Shown here one piece after another: positions 42,411-50,557 of a stretch of DNA of 51,880 nt. A program made the position numbers and the translations under genes. The stretch spans positions 1-51,880 of the forward strand of contig JAFXFC010000020.1 in NCBI GenBank assembly GCA_017513525.1, written 5' to 3'. Numbering within the stretch: position 1 is the first letter of the stretch; the number at the start of each line of letters is the position of its first letter. This stretch comes from Clostridia bacterium (GTDB lineage Bacteria > Bacillota > Clostridia > Oscillospirales > Acutalibacteraceae). Under the pieces are notes generated by a model. That model saw nothing but the letters and a program-made list of their open reading frames with translations, was not told where the DNA came from and did no database searches.

Positions 42411-43841
42411 ATGAAAAAAATGAAAAGTATTTTAAGCGTATTTCTTGCAGCATTAATGCTTACTCTGGCAATCTTTCCTGTATCTGCGGCTTCTTCTCTT
42501 GAAGAGCAGTGGCTCAATTCTGAAGAAGCAAAAAGAGGTATTACCGTAAACCCCGGTGCGACAGAAAGCGAAAGAAATTTTTCCTGGTATATGGCAGCAG
42601 ACGTAACTGAATGCCGTGTTGAAATCAGCGAAAATGAGGATATGTCAGATTCAAAGTCCTTTACGGGTGAAATCATCACAACATATCAGGGCGACAAGTC
42701 TGCAAAGGTAACCGTAACGGGTCTCGAATCTGAAAAGACATATTATTATACCTGTGTATCAGGCGAGGAAAAGAGTGCTGTATATTCCTTCACAACAGAC
42801 GGTGACACCTTCAGCGCACTTTATATGTCCGATATTCACGTTTACGACAACCCTGAGGATGAAACCAGTCTTAAGGATACCTCTCTGGCATTTGCAGAGC
42901 TTATTGGTAAGGCTACTGCAAAAGCTCCCCTTAATCTCATTCTTGCAGGGGGCGATCTTGCAACAGAGGGACAGAGAGTTGAATATGAAGGACTTACCTT
43001 CTCAAAGGCATCAAGAGAACTTACATTTGCTACAATTATGGGTAACCATGACCGCCACAGCTTTGACTACAAGTATTTTAGCAATCTTCCCAATGAAATG
43101 TACGGTCCTATGAGCAGCTATCAGTCAGGTAACTACTATTTTGAAAAGGGCGGTGTGCTTTTCATCTGTATTGATACAAACAACGCAAGTGCTCAGGCTC
43201 ACAGAAGCACAGTTAAGGAAGCCGTTAAGACACATCCCGATGCAAAATGGCGTATTGTTATGATGCACCACGACCTTTACGGCGGTTCAATTCCTCACAG
43301 AGAGACTGAATGTAATCTTTTAAGAATACTTTTCTCTCCCTTGTTCGATGAATTCAACATTGACCTTGTTCTTATGGGACATTCACACCACTATTCAATT
43401 TCCGACGTTATTTATAACGGAGAAAAGGTTGGTGAAATTGAAAACGGCGGTACCGTAAACAATGCCAGGGGTACAGTTTATTTTGTTTCCACATCAATCG
43501 GAAGACCCGAAGAAGAGGGTGAAGAGGCTGTTGCTTACAGCGACCGTGTTGCTATTGGTATGGATAAGCTTACAGACAGCTATTATAACATTCTTGATTT
43601 CTCTCCCGAAGCTATCAAGGTAACAAGCTACAACCTTGAAACAGACGAAGAATATGTAAGCTTTACCCTTACCAAGGATGAGGATTACGAGCCCGAAAAG
43701 ATAGGCTTCTTCAGAAAGCTCGGCGGTATCCTTGCAGGCTTCATAAGTAATTTCTACGGTATTTACGTAAATGCTGACAGATACTTCGGTCTCAAGAAAG
43801 CCGGCTACACAGGTGTAGGCTTCTTCGAGTATGTATTCTAA
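42411..43841 (+). CDS. Secreted purple-acid-phosphatase-like metallophosphoesterase
   Basis: A 476-aa protein with a signal peptide (KKMKSILSVFLAALMLTLAI then VSAA, cleavage near residue 26). An N-terminal Fn3-like domain (about 45-125, VTVTGLESEKTYYYTC) is typical of purple acid phosphatases. The metallophosphoesterase core has MSDIHVYD, LAGGDLAT, MGNHDRH, MMHHDL and MGHSHHYS. A hydrophobic C-terminal part (FRKLGGILAGFISNFYGIYV) may re-associate with the membrane. ATG 42411 follows AAGGAGG; the frame extends upstream to 42378 without a ribosome binding site. Substrate unknown; extracellular phosphate monoesters are likely. Confidence 0.88.
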   Translation: MKKMKSILSVFLAALMLTLAIFPVSAASSLEEQWLNSEEAKRGITVNPGATESERNFSWYMAADVTECRVEISENEDMSDSKSFTGEIITTYQGDKSAKVTVTGLESEKTYYYTCVSGEEKSAVYSFTTDGDTFSALYMSDIHVYDNPEDETSLKDTSLAFAELIGKATAKAPLNLILAGGDLATEGQRVEYEGLTFSKASRELTFATIMGNHDRHSFDYKYFSNLPNEMYGPMSSYQSGNYYFEKGGVLFICIDTNNASAQAHRSTVKEAVKTHPDAKWRIVMMHHDLYGGSIPHRETECNLLRILFSPLFDEFNIDLVLMGHSHHYSISDVIYNGEKVGEIENGGTVNNARGTVYFVSTSIGRPEEEGEEAVAYSDRVAIGMDKLTDSYYNILDFSPEAIKVTSYNLETDEEYVSFTLTKDEDYEPEKIGFFRKLGGILAGFISNFYGIYVNADRYFGLKKAGYTGVGFFEYVF

Positions 43842-43849
43842 ATAATAAC

Positions 43850-43877
43850 TTGACTTTTTCTGCAGAAGATATATAAT
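43850..43877 (+). promoter_or_regulatory. Promoter of the thrS T-box transcript
   Basis: TTGACT (43850-43855), 16-bp spacer, TATAAT (43872-43877). Transcription should start near 43884. Confidence 0.75.
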
Positions 43878-43891
43878 ATTTATTGTTAATA

Positions 43892-44136
43892 TTCCAAAAC
43901 ATTGACGGAGAAGCAGGAAACAGGCATTTCCCAGAGAGAACCGCATAAGCTGAAAGCGGTTTATCTGTCGGTTTTCAATACGCTACCGCTCCCGAGTGCT
44001 GACCGTAAAGATTCAAGGTCAGCCGGTTAAGTACCGTTAAAACTTTTTGAGCGGGCAGAGATATTCTGTCAATACGGGTGGAACCGTGGAGCATATCAGC
44101 TTCATCCTGTTTTTTAGGATGAAGCTGTTTTTTTTG
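43892..44136 (+). promoter_or_regulatory. T-box riboswitch (threonine) with terminator
   Basis: Leader RNA that senses uncharged tRNA-Thr. The conserved T-box sequence reads CGGGTGGAACCGTGG (about 44075-44089). The terminator stem CAGCTTCATCCT (44097-44108) pairs with AGGATGAAGCTG (44116-44127), followed by eight T. Upstream Stem I features include CAGAGAG and a candidate specifier codon ACC (Thr) at 43985-43987, in a context resembling the known thrS leaders. Uncharged tRNA would favour the antiterminator and allow thrS expression. Confidence 0.93.
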
Positions 44137-44164
44137 TAAAATTTCCCAAAAAAGGATGATTAAT

Positions 44165-46108
44165 ATGGTAAACGTAAAACTCAGAGACGATGTCAAGCAG
44201 TTTGAAAACGGTATTACTGCAGCTGACATTGCAAAATCAATAGGCGCAGGTCTTTATAAGGCTGTCTGCGTTTGTAAAATTGACGGTGAAGTGAAAGACC
44301 TTCGCACAAAAATTGAAAAAGACTGTGAAGTTGAATTCCTCACATTTGATGATGAAGAGGGCAAGAAGGCATTCCGTCACACAGCTTCACATATTTTAGC
44401 ACAGGCTGTTAAAAGACTTTATCCCGAGGCAAAGCTTGCTATCGGTCCTGCAATAGATAAGGGCTTTTACTATGACTTTGATGTTCCGAAGGCTTTCTCT
44501 CCCGAAGAACTTGAAAAGATAGAAGCCGAAATGAAAAAGATAGTAAAAGAGGGTCTTGTTTTAGAGCAGTTTGAGATGACCCCCGACGAAGCTATCAAGT
44601 TCTATGAAGAGCAGGGCGAGATTTATAAGGTTGAGCTTATCAAGGAACACGCTGATAAGGGTGAAAATATAAGCTTTTATAAGCAGGGCGAATTTATTGA
44701 GCTTTGCGCAGGTCCTCATATTCCCGATACCTCCCGTGTTAAGGCATTTAAGCTTACTTCCTGTACGGGTGCATACTGGAGAGGTGACGAAAAGAACAAG
44801 ATGCTTCAGAGAATTTACGGTACAGCCTTTTTGAAGCAGGCAGATTTAGATGCTCACCTTGAAGCACTTGAAGAAGCAAAAAGAAGAGATCACAATAAGC
44901 TTGGCAGAGACTTGGAGATATTCACAACAGTTGACACAATAGGTCAGGGACTTCCCATTCTTCTTCCCAAGGGCTGCGATATTATCCAGACTCTTCAGAG
45001 ATTCGTTGAAGACGAAGAGAGAAGAAGAGGCTGGGTAAGAACAAAGACACCTCTTATGGCAAAGAGCGACCTCTATAAGATTTCAGGTCACTGGGATCAT
45101 TATAAGGACGGTATGTTTGTGCTCGGTGACGAGGAAAAGGATGACGAGGTTTTCGCACTTCGTCCCATGACCTGTCCTTTCCAGTATCAGGCATACTTGA
45201 ACAGAGCCCGTTCCTACAGAGATCTTCCCATGAGACTTGCTGAAACCTCAACTCTTTTCAGAAATGAAGCATCAGGCGAAATGCACGGACTTATCCGTGT
45301 TCGTCAGTTTACAATTTCTGAGGGACATCTTATGTGTACTCCCGAGCAGTTAGCTGATGAATTCAGAAGCTGTCTTGAGCTTACAACCTTTATGCTTCAG
45401 ACTTTAGGTCTTTATGAAGATGTTTCCTACCGTTTCTCACAGTGGGATCCCGAGGATAAGGAAAAGTATATCGGCACTCCCGAGCAGTGGGACGAAGCAC
45501 AGGGCATAATGAAAGAAATTCTCGATAATCTCGGACTTAAATACAAGGTCGGTGTCGGTGAAGCCGCATTCTACGGCCCCAAGCTTGACATTCAGATAAA
45601 GAATGTTCACGGCAAGGAAGATACACTTATCACAATTCAGATAGACCAGATGCTTGCAGAAAAATTCGGCATGGAATATGTTGCAGCAGACGGCACAAAG
45701 AAGAATCCCTATATCATTCACAGAACTTCTATTGGCTGTTATGAAAGAACACTCGCTCTTCTCATAGAAAAGTATGCAGGTGCATTCCCGTTGTGGCTCG
45801 CTCCCGAACAGGTAAGAATTCTTCCCATTGCAGACCGTCATCAGGATGCCGCATATGCTGTTAAGAAGGCTCTTGAAGAAGCAGGTATCGTAAAGGTAGA
45901 TGTTGATACAAGAAGCGAAAAGCTCGGCTATAAGCTTCGTGAGGCTCAGCTTCAGAAGGTTCCTTATATGCTCGTTATCGGTGACAAGGAAGCCGAAGAC
46001 GGCACAGTTTCCGTAAGAAAACGTGCCCACGGCGACCAGGGCGTGCAGTCAGTTGCAGACTTTATCAAGCTAGCTACAGAAGAAATTGAAACAAGAGTAA
46101 TCTGGTAA
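44165..46108 (+). CDS. thrS: Threonyl-tRNA synthetase
   Basis: A 647-aa class II synthetase. An N-terminal TGS domain (1-60, VKLRDDVKQFENGITAADI) is followed by the editing domain with HTASHILAQAVKRLYP, and a second catalytic His/Cys pair near FIELCAGPHIPDT. The catalytic core has motif 2-like TSTLFRNEASGEMHGLIRVR and motif 3-like PYIIHRTSIGCYERTLALLI. A C-terminal anticodon domain follows (APEQVRILPIADRHQ). ATG 44165 is chosen because AAAGGATG lies just upstream; ATG 44156 overlaps that site. Controlled by the T-box just before it. Confidence 0.98.
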   Translation: MVNVKLRDDVKQFENGITAADIAKSIGAGLYKAVCVCKIDGEVKDLRTKIEKDCEVEFLTFDDEEGKKAFRHTASHILAQAVKRLYPEAKLAIGPAIDKGFYYDFDVPKAFSPEELEKIEAEMKKIVKEGLVLEQFEMTPDEAIKFYEEQGEIYKVELIKEHADKGENISFYKQGEFIELCAGPHIPDTSRVKAFKLTSCTGAYWRGDEKNKMLQRIYGTAFLKQADLDAHLEALEEAKRRDHNKLGRDLEIFTTVDTIGQGLPILLPKGCDIIQTLQRFVEDEERRRGWVRTKTPLMAKSDLYKISGHWDHYKDGMFVLGDEEKDDEVFALRPMTCPFQYQAYLNRARSYRDLPMRLAETSTLFRNEASGEMHGLIRVRQFTISEGHLMCTPEQLADEFRSCLELTTFMLQTLGLYEDVSYRFSQWDPEDKEKYIGTPEQWDEAQGIMKEILDNLGLKYKVGVGEAAFYGPKLDIQIKNVHGKEDTLITIQIDQMLAEKFGMEYVAADGTKKNPYIIHRTSIGCYERTLALLIEKYAGAFPLWLAPEQVRILPIADRHQDAAYAVKKALEEAGIVKVDVDTRSEKLGYKLREAQLQKVPYMLVIGDKEAEDGTVSVRKRAHGDQGVQSVADFIKLATEEIETRVIW

Positions 46109-46117
46109 AATAAAATT

Positions 46118-46155
46118 AATCTCTGCAGTTCGTTTGTCGGGTGCAGAGATTTTTT
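46118..46155 (+). terminator. Terminator of thrS
   Basis: AATCTCTGCA (46118-46127) pairs with TGCAGAGATT (46142-46151), then T-rich sequence. Confidence 0.9.
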
Positions 46156-46172
46156 GTAACAGGAGTAAACTT

Positions 46173-47924
46173 ATGAAAAAAGTATTATCTTTAATTTGCG
46201 CTTTGGTTCTTATTGTTACCGCTTTCCCGCTTTCAGTATTTGCTTCGGGAACACCTGCTATAACTATGACACCTGATCTTACAGATGCTACTTATTCGTA
46301 TCTTAATGAAATTTATATTGAAAAATTCCCCGAATTGGGACTTGATTTTTCATTCGGAACGGCTGCTGATAAAGCGGTTTTACAAAAGCTCTCTGATACC
46401 TTGACAGCAGACTGTAAGACTGACGAAGAAAAGGCAAAGGCCGTTGTCGGCTGGGCAGACAGAAATGTTCAGTATAAGTCATATGTGGAAACAACCTATT
46501 ATTTCCCCATTGATGTTTTTTATTACAGAACGGGTAATTGCCTCGGACTTGGTCTTCTTATATCTCAGGTGCTTCGCCTTGCAGGAGTGCGTGCCGTTTT
46601 CTGTGCAGGTACAAGAGGCGATATGAAAGACTTTATAAAGCTCGAAGACCGTGAAATCGACCACGGCTGGGTAATGGTTTATTATAACGGCACATGGAAT
46701 CTTTTTGACCCGCTTTTTGATGTTAACGGCACTTCGGATAAAGAATTTATCTCCCGTTGGTATTTTACCGACTTTATTGAGGGTGTTTCCCCCTACTATG
46801 AGGGAATGAACTGTAAATATGTCTATTACGGTGACAGCATTTTCTATATAGACGGCAGATTTATTCACTATAAAGACGGAGTTCCCGCTTCCGAATATTG
46901 GGGTAATGGGGCAGAGGGCGGTTCATCCCTTAATAATAGTGTGCCGTATTTTACAAAAAACAGATATCAGGAGTACCCCGACGGAACCCGTGACGGCTTT
47001 AATTATGTCACAAACCCCGAAAGAAAGTACAGCATGATAAACGATGAATGCTATTCTGACGGTTGGATAACCTATGGAGGCAGTTTGGCTTATTATACAA
47101 AGCCCAACGGCATAATTTCAGGCTGTACCGTAAAGGAATTTGACGGCGAAAAGCTGTATCTTCCTTATGGCTCAATGCCCTTGAGACTTTCGGGAGATGC
47201 GGATGAATATACATTTACCTGGGGTGCACCCACATTTATTCTCGGTGAAGAAATAGTCACTCCCGAGCCCTTATGGGTGAAATCAGAAATCGAAATAGGA
47301 AGAATTATAACCTACGAGAGTCTTAATCCTGAAATTGCAACTGTATCTTCTACAGGTGAGATAACAGCCCACTCTGAAGGATATTTGGCAATTAAGATAA
47401 ATTCCCGGGATCCGGTCGATACCCATATAACCTATTTTGGCGGTTTCATTGAAATATATATTGCCGAAAAAGAAAGAGTACCTGATTATTCCGATAAGGT
47501 ACCTAGTGTTTTGGATGAAATGAAGCAAATAAGCGAAAACTGCTTTGCTTCAAAAGAGAATGTTTCCGTTGATGAGCTGCTTTCATCGATTCCCGGTGCT
47601 ACTGTAACTGACACTAAAGGGCAGCCCGTAAAACAGGGCAGTAAGCTCGGAAGCGGTATGACCATTACGCTTGCTGACGGTACAAGCAGTGTTATTGTAG
47701 TAAAGGGGGATCTCAATTCTGACGGTAATGTTTCAGCCTCTGACGCAAGACTGACACTTCGTGCTTCCGTAGGACTTGAAACCAATTCCAGCGAGTGGTT
47801 CAAAGAGGCAGGAAATATCGCACGTGACGAAAACGAACAAAAACTCACCGCCGCTGATGCAAGACTGATTTTAAGAGGCAGTGTAGGTCTTGAAAACAAA
47901 GAAGACTGGTTCAATTCAATTTAA
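46173..47924 (+). CDS. Secreted transglutaminase-like protein with Big_2 and dockerin
   Basis: A 583-aa exported protein: signal peptide (KKVLSLICALVLIVTAFPLS then VFASG), then a transglutaminase-like fold (about residues 70-190). The triad appears as Cys in TGNCLGLGLLISQVL, His in REIDHGWVMVYY and Asp in WNLFDPLFD. Next comes a Big_2-like Ig domain (about 375-430, NPEIATVSSTGEITAHSEGYL). The C-terminal type I dockerin has GDLNSDGNVSASDARLTLR and a second, degenerate repeat ending AADARLILRGSVGLE, whose Asp/Asn calcium ligands are partly lost (ARDENEQK). The dockerin suggests attachment to a cohesin scaffold on the cell surface. CAGGAGT precedes ATG 46173; the frame extends upstream to 46134 without support. 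Confidence 0.85.
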   Translation: MKKVLSLICALVLIVTAFPLSVFASGTPAITMTPDLTDATYSYLNEIYIEKFPELGLDFSFGTAADKAVLQKLSDTLTADCKTDEEKAKAVVGWADRNVQYKSYVETTYYFPIDVFYYRTGNCLGLGLLISQVLRLAGVRAVFCAGTRGDMKDFIKLEDREIDHGWVMVYYNGTWNLFDPLFDVNGTSDKEFISRWYFTDFIEGVSPYYEGMNCKYVYYGDSIFYIDGRFIHYKDGVPASEYWGNGAEGGSSLNNSVPYFTKNRYQEYPDGTRDGFNYVTNPERKYSMINDECYSDGWITYGGSLAYYTKPNGIISGCTVKEFDGEKLYLPYGSMPLRLSGDADEYTFTWGAPTFILGEEIVTPEPLWVKSEIEIGRIITYESLNPEIATVSSTGEITAHSEGYLAIKINSRDPVDTHITYFGGFIEIYIAEKERVPDYSDKVPSVLDEMKQISENCFASKENVSVDELLSSIPGATVTDTKGQPVKQGSKLGSGMTITLADGTSSVIVVKGDLNSDGNVSASDARLTLRASVGLETNSSEWFKEAGNIARDENEQKLTAADARLILRGSVGLENKEDWFNSI

Positions 47925-47966
47925 TTTAACAACTAAAAGGTCAATTCCTTAAGCTTCATTATTTTC

Positions 47967-47995
47967 TTGATTTTTTTGTTATTTATGAGTATAAT
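47967..47995 (+). promoter_or_regulatory. Promoter of the MNT/HEPN pair
   Basis: TTGATT (47967-47972), 17-bp spacer, TATAAT (47990-47995), 30 bases before the GTG start. Confidence 0.75.
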
Positions 47996-48025
47996 TATAT
48001 TAGAATGTAAAAGGAGGGATTCGCT

Positions 48026-48328
48026 GTGTCAGATAAGATTTATACCATTGATGAAATACGGGAAATTGTTGCTCCTATTGCTGAACAATATGGTATTCAG
48101 CGTGTTTACCTCTTTGGTTCATATGCTCGTGGCGAAGCAACAGGAACAAGTGATTTGGATTTAAGGGTCGACAGAGGAAAGGCGAAGGATTATTTTACAC
48201 TTGGTGAGATGTATTGTGATCTTGAAGATAGTTTTGATAAAAGCCTTGATTTGTTGACAACAGGAAGTCTTGATCAGGAGTTTTTAAGCAGAATTGCAAG
48301 CGAGGAGATTATGATATATGCAGGATAA
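48026..48328 (+). CDS. MNT-type nucleotidyltransferase antitoxin
   Basis: A 100-aa minimal nucleotidyltransferase with the signature LFGSYARGEATGTSDLDLRV (about residues 30-49): GS and the DxD metal-binding aspartates are intact. MNT antitoxins neutralise the partner HEPN RNase by adding nucleotides to a tyrosine near its active site. GTG 48026 follows AAAGGAGGG at good spacing. It overlaps the HEPN frame by 11 bases, the standard arrangement. Because the toxin is frameshifted, the antitoxin may now be free of its target. Confidence 0.92.
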   Translation: MSDKIYTIDEIREIVAPIAEQYGIQRVYLFGSYARGEATGTSDLDLRVDRGKAKDYFTLGEMYCDLEDSFDKSLDLLTTGSLDQEFLSRIASEEIMIYAG

Positions 48329-48661
48329 AAGCAGAGATATATACCTTATTCAGAAAATTCTTAAATATTGTGAGGATATTTCTCAAGCACATATATATTT
48401 TAAGAACTCGTTTGATGAGTTTCAAAACAATTCTGTGTATCGTATTCTATAGCTTTATGTTTGCTCCAAATAGGTGAACTTTCAATCAAACTTTCAGAAG
48501 AATTTAAAGAAGAGAACGATCACATTCCTTGGCGTGCTATCAGAGGAATGAGAAATATTGTAGCACATGAATACGGCCATGTAGATATAGAAATTTTGTG
48601 GCAAACCTCCGGTGCAAGTGTAGAGCAGTTAAAAGAGTTTTGTCAAAAGATAATTTTATAA
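48318..48661 (+). pseudogene. HEPN (DUF86) toxin gene broken by a single-base deletion
   Basis: From ATG 48318 the frame reads MQDKSRDIYLIQKILKYC and on to SVYRIL, then meets a stop at 48450-48452. Shifting by one base from about 48441-48449 restores a typical HEPN sequence: ALCLLQIGELSIKLSEEFKE, then the RNase motif R-x4-H in RGMRNIVAHEYGH, and a normal C-terminus to 48661. Adding one base (for example A in CGTATTCT) would give YRNSIALCLLQIGEL, as expected of the family. The toxin is therefore probably inactive. A sequencing error is the main alternative. Confidence 0.88.
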
Positions 48662-48669
48662 TAAATAGC

Positions 48670-48698
48670 AGAGCGAGAGATTTTCGGTCTCTCGCTCT
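48670..48698. terminator. Bidirectional terminator between HEPN and tlpA-like genes
   Basis: AGAGCGAGAGA (48670-48680) pairs perfectly with TCTCTCGCTCT (48688-48698), between convergent genes. The T tracts are short. Confidence 0.75.
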
Positions 48699-48702
48699 AT
48701 GG

Positions 48703-49254
48703 TTATTTTATCATTTTGATTATATCTTCAAGTGCTTCGGCGGTGAGCATTCCTGAACGGTTGTAGCGGATATTTCCGTCAGCATCAATTGCTATCGTGC
48801 GGGGGATGCCTGTTATGCCGTAGGTTATGGTGGCTGAGTATTCGAGGTCATAGTAGGTGGGGAAGGTGTATCCCTGCTTTTCTATGAAAGCTTCGCCTGT
48901 CTTTATGCCGTCGTCGGTGTTTACAATGAGAAAATGAATATCGTCACCGTAATTTTTGTAAGCCTCTTCAAAATCGGGCATTTCCTGTATGCAGTAGCCG
49001 CACCATGTTGCCCAGAAGTTTAATATTATGGGCTTGCCGTAAAACTCTGAAAGCTTTATTTCATTACTTTCGGCATCAAAAATTTTAATGTCCTGAGCCG
49101 CAGGGTACTGGGCGGTAGCTTCGCTGTTTTGAGCATTTGTTGTAGTTTCAAGTGCTTCAGTTGCTTTTTCGGAAAGTGAGGGATAAATGATTGCGGCAAG
49201 GGCAATTACTGCAACGAATATAATTGCAATTATTATTAAAGATTTATTTTTCAT
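48703..49254 (-). CDS. Membrane-anchored TlpA/ResA-like thiol-disulfide oxidoreductase
   Basis: A 183-aa protein with an N-terminal signal anchor (SLIIIAIIFVAVIALAAII, residues 5-23) and an extracytoplasmic thioredoxin domain. Active site WATWCGYCIQEMP has a CxxC (CGYC) in the expected place, and GIPRTIAIDADG contains the cis-proline loop. It reduces disulfides outside the membrane using electrons from CcdA, encoded 12 bases upstream in the same operon. With no cytochrome c genes here, the role is probably general envelope thiol redox or spore-related, as for StoA. Confidence 0.92.
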   Translation of the reverse strand: MKNKSLIIIAIIFVAVIALAAIIYPSLSEKATEALETTTNAQNSEATAQYPAAQDIKIFDAESNEIKLSEFYGKPIILNFWATWCGYCIQEMPDFEEAYKNYGDDIHFLIVNTDDGIKTGEAFIEKQGYTFPTYYDLEYSATITYGITGIPRTIAIDADGNIRYNRSGMLTAEALEDIIKMIK

Positions 49255-49266
49255 ATTTTTACTCCT

Positions 49267-49929
49267 TTAGCTTAAAAGTGTTAAAAATTTTCCCATAAGT
49301 CCCGAAGCCATTAAAATGCCGACGATTATAAGGAAAATTCCGCAAACGGTATTTATGACTTTATAATTCTTCTTGATAAAGGTGAAAGCACCTTTGAGCT
49401 TATCAATGAGAACTGCACTTAAAAGGAAGGGCACGCCCAGTCCCAGAGAGTAGAGAAGTAGCATAAAAACTCCCTTTAATGTGTCGCCCTCGCTTGATGC
49501 CATAGCCAGAGCCGAGCCTAAAAAAGCACCGACACACGGTGTCCAGCCGACAGAAAAAACAATACCGAAAAGAAAAGCGGAGAAAAAGCCCATTTCAGTT
49601 TTTTTGACTGAATTTTTCATTCCGCTGAAAAGCTTTAACTTAAATACACCCATATAATTCAATCCGAATATTATTACTATCGCTCCGAGAACGATATTGA
49701 CGGCTGTTTTATATTGCTTTAAGAAGCCCCCGAGAGTTCCTGCAAGAGCCCCCAAAGCCGTAAACACTGTAGTAAAACCGAGAACGAAGCCCGTAGCTCC
49801 CAGAAGAGTCTTTTTTGTGCTTCTTTCCCCGCCGCCTGCAAAATAAGTAAGATAGATAGGAAGCATGGGAAGAAGACATGGTGAAACAAAGGTTATTATT
49901 CCTTCAATAAACGAAACAAGATACTGCAT
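49267..49929 (-). CDS. ccdA: CcdA-type thiol-redox membrane transporter
   Basis: A 220-aa six-helix protein of the CcdA/DsbD-beta family that carries electrons from cytoplasmic thioredoxin across the membrane. The two redox cysteines are in TFVSPCLLPMLPIYL (about residue 18) and VGWTPCVGAFLGS (about residue 132), each beside conserved prolines. ACGGAGG lies before the ATG. Its partner is the TlpA-like protein that follows. Confidence 0.94.
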   Translation of the reverse strand: MQYLVSFIEGIITFVSPCLLPMLPIYLTYFAGGGERSTKKTLLGATGFVLGFTTVFTALGALAGTLGGFLKQYKTAVNIVLGAIVIIFGLNYMGVFKLKLFSGMKNSVKKTEMGFFSAFLFGIVFSVGWTPCVGAFLGSALAMASSEGDTLKGVFMLLLYSLGLGVPFLLSAVLIDKLKGAFTFIKKNYKVINTVCGIFLIIVGILMASGLMGKFLTLLS

Positions 49930-50062
49930 TTTTTCCTCCGTTTTTATATTACTCTGATTATATTATAAATATAATTCCCCCAAAAAGCAATAAATTGAAT
50001 TGTATAATCTATTGAAATGTTTTGGATTTTCTTATATAATACAAAACGGAGTGTGATGAAAA

Positions 50063-50542
50063 ATGGTACGTGCAAGAATAAAAAAGTTAGAAGACAAATC
50101 CATTGCAACTAAAGGCTTTGCGAAATTTATGTTTTATTTTGTACAGTTTACATGGGGACTTCCCGTAAATCTTATCAGCGGTATAATCTATCTCATTTTA
50201 AGAAAAAAATACCGCACGGAAAAATTCAAAAACGCATATATTACCTATATCCCCGGAAACTGGGGCGGTCTTTCTCTCGGTCTTTTCATCTTTATTGCAG
50301 ACGGCAAGGCAGAGGGCTGGACGAACAATACTAAGATTCATGAATACGGACACACCATTCAGTGTCTGTTGTTAGGACCTCTTTATTGGATAATTATTGC
50401 TCTTCCCTCGGCAATATGGTGCAATCTTTTTGCAAACTACAGAAAAAAGAACAATATTTCATATTATAAGCTCTACTGTGAAAGCTGGGCTAATGTCTGG
50501 GGAGTAAAGTGGTCAGGACTTAAGCAGTACGGTATTAAATAA
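50063..50542 (+). CDS. Membrane protein with HExxH motif, possible metalloprotease
   Basis: A 159-aa protein with two to three membrane helices (FYFVQFTWGLPVNLISGIIYL; LSLGLFIFIA; GPLYWIIIALPSAIW). Between them KIHEYGHTIQCLLLG carries HEYGH, a zinc-binding HExxH form, and ESWAN near the C-terminus (about residue 141) could supply a third ligand. The layout resembles small membrane zinc proteases, but I do not recognise a named family and activity is not shown. The gene begins near an AACGGAG site and lies 16 bases before a secreted phosphoesterase gene, so the two may be co-transcribed. Confidence 0.75.
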   Translation: MVRARIKKLEDKSIATKGFAKFMFYFVQFTWGLPVNLISGIIYLILRKKYRTEKFKNAYITYIPGNWGGLSLGLFIFIADGKAEGWTNNTKIHEYGHTIQCLLLGPLYWIIIALPSAIWCNLFANYRKKNNISYYKLYCESWANVWGVKWSGLKQYGIK

Positions 50543-50557
50543 AGAGGGAGATATATT

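Noticed and set aside
45437..46030. 197-aa minus-strand frame inside thrS
   Set aside because: It lies wholly antisense to a clearly coding thrS and has no recognisable domain.
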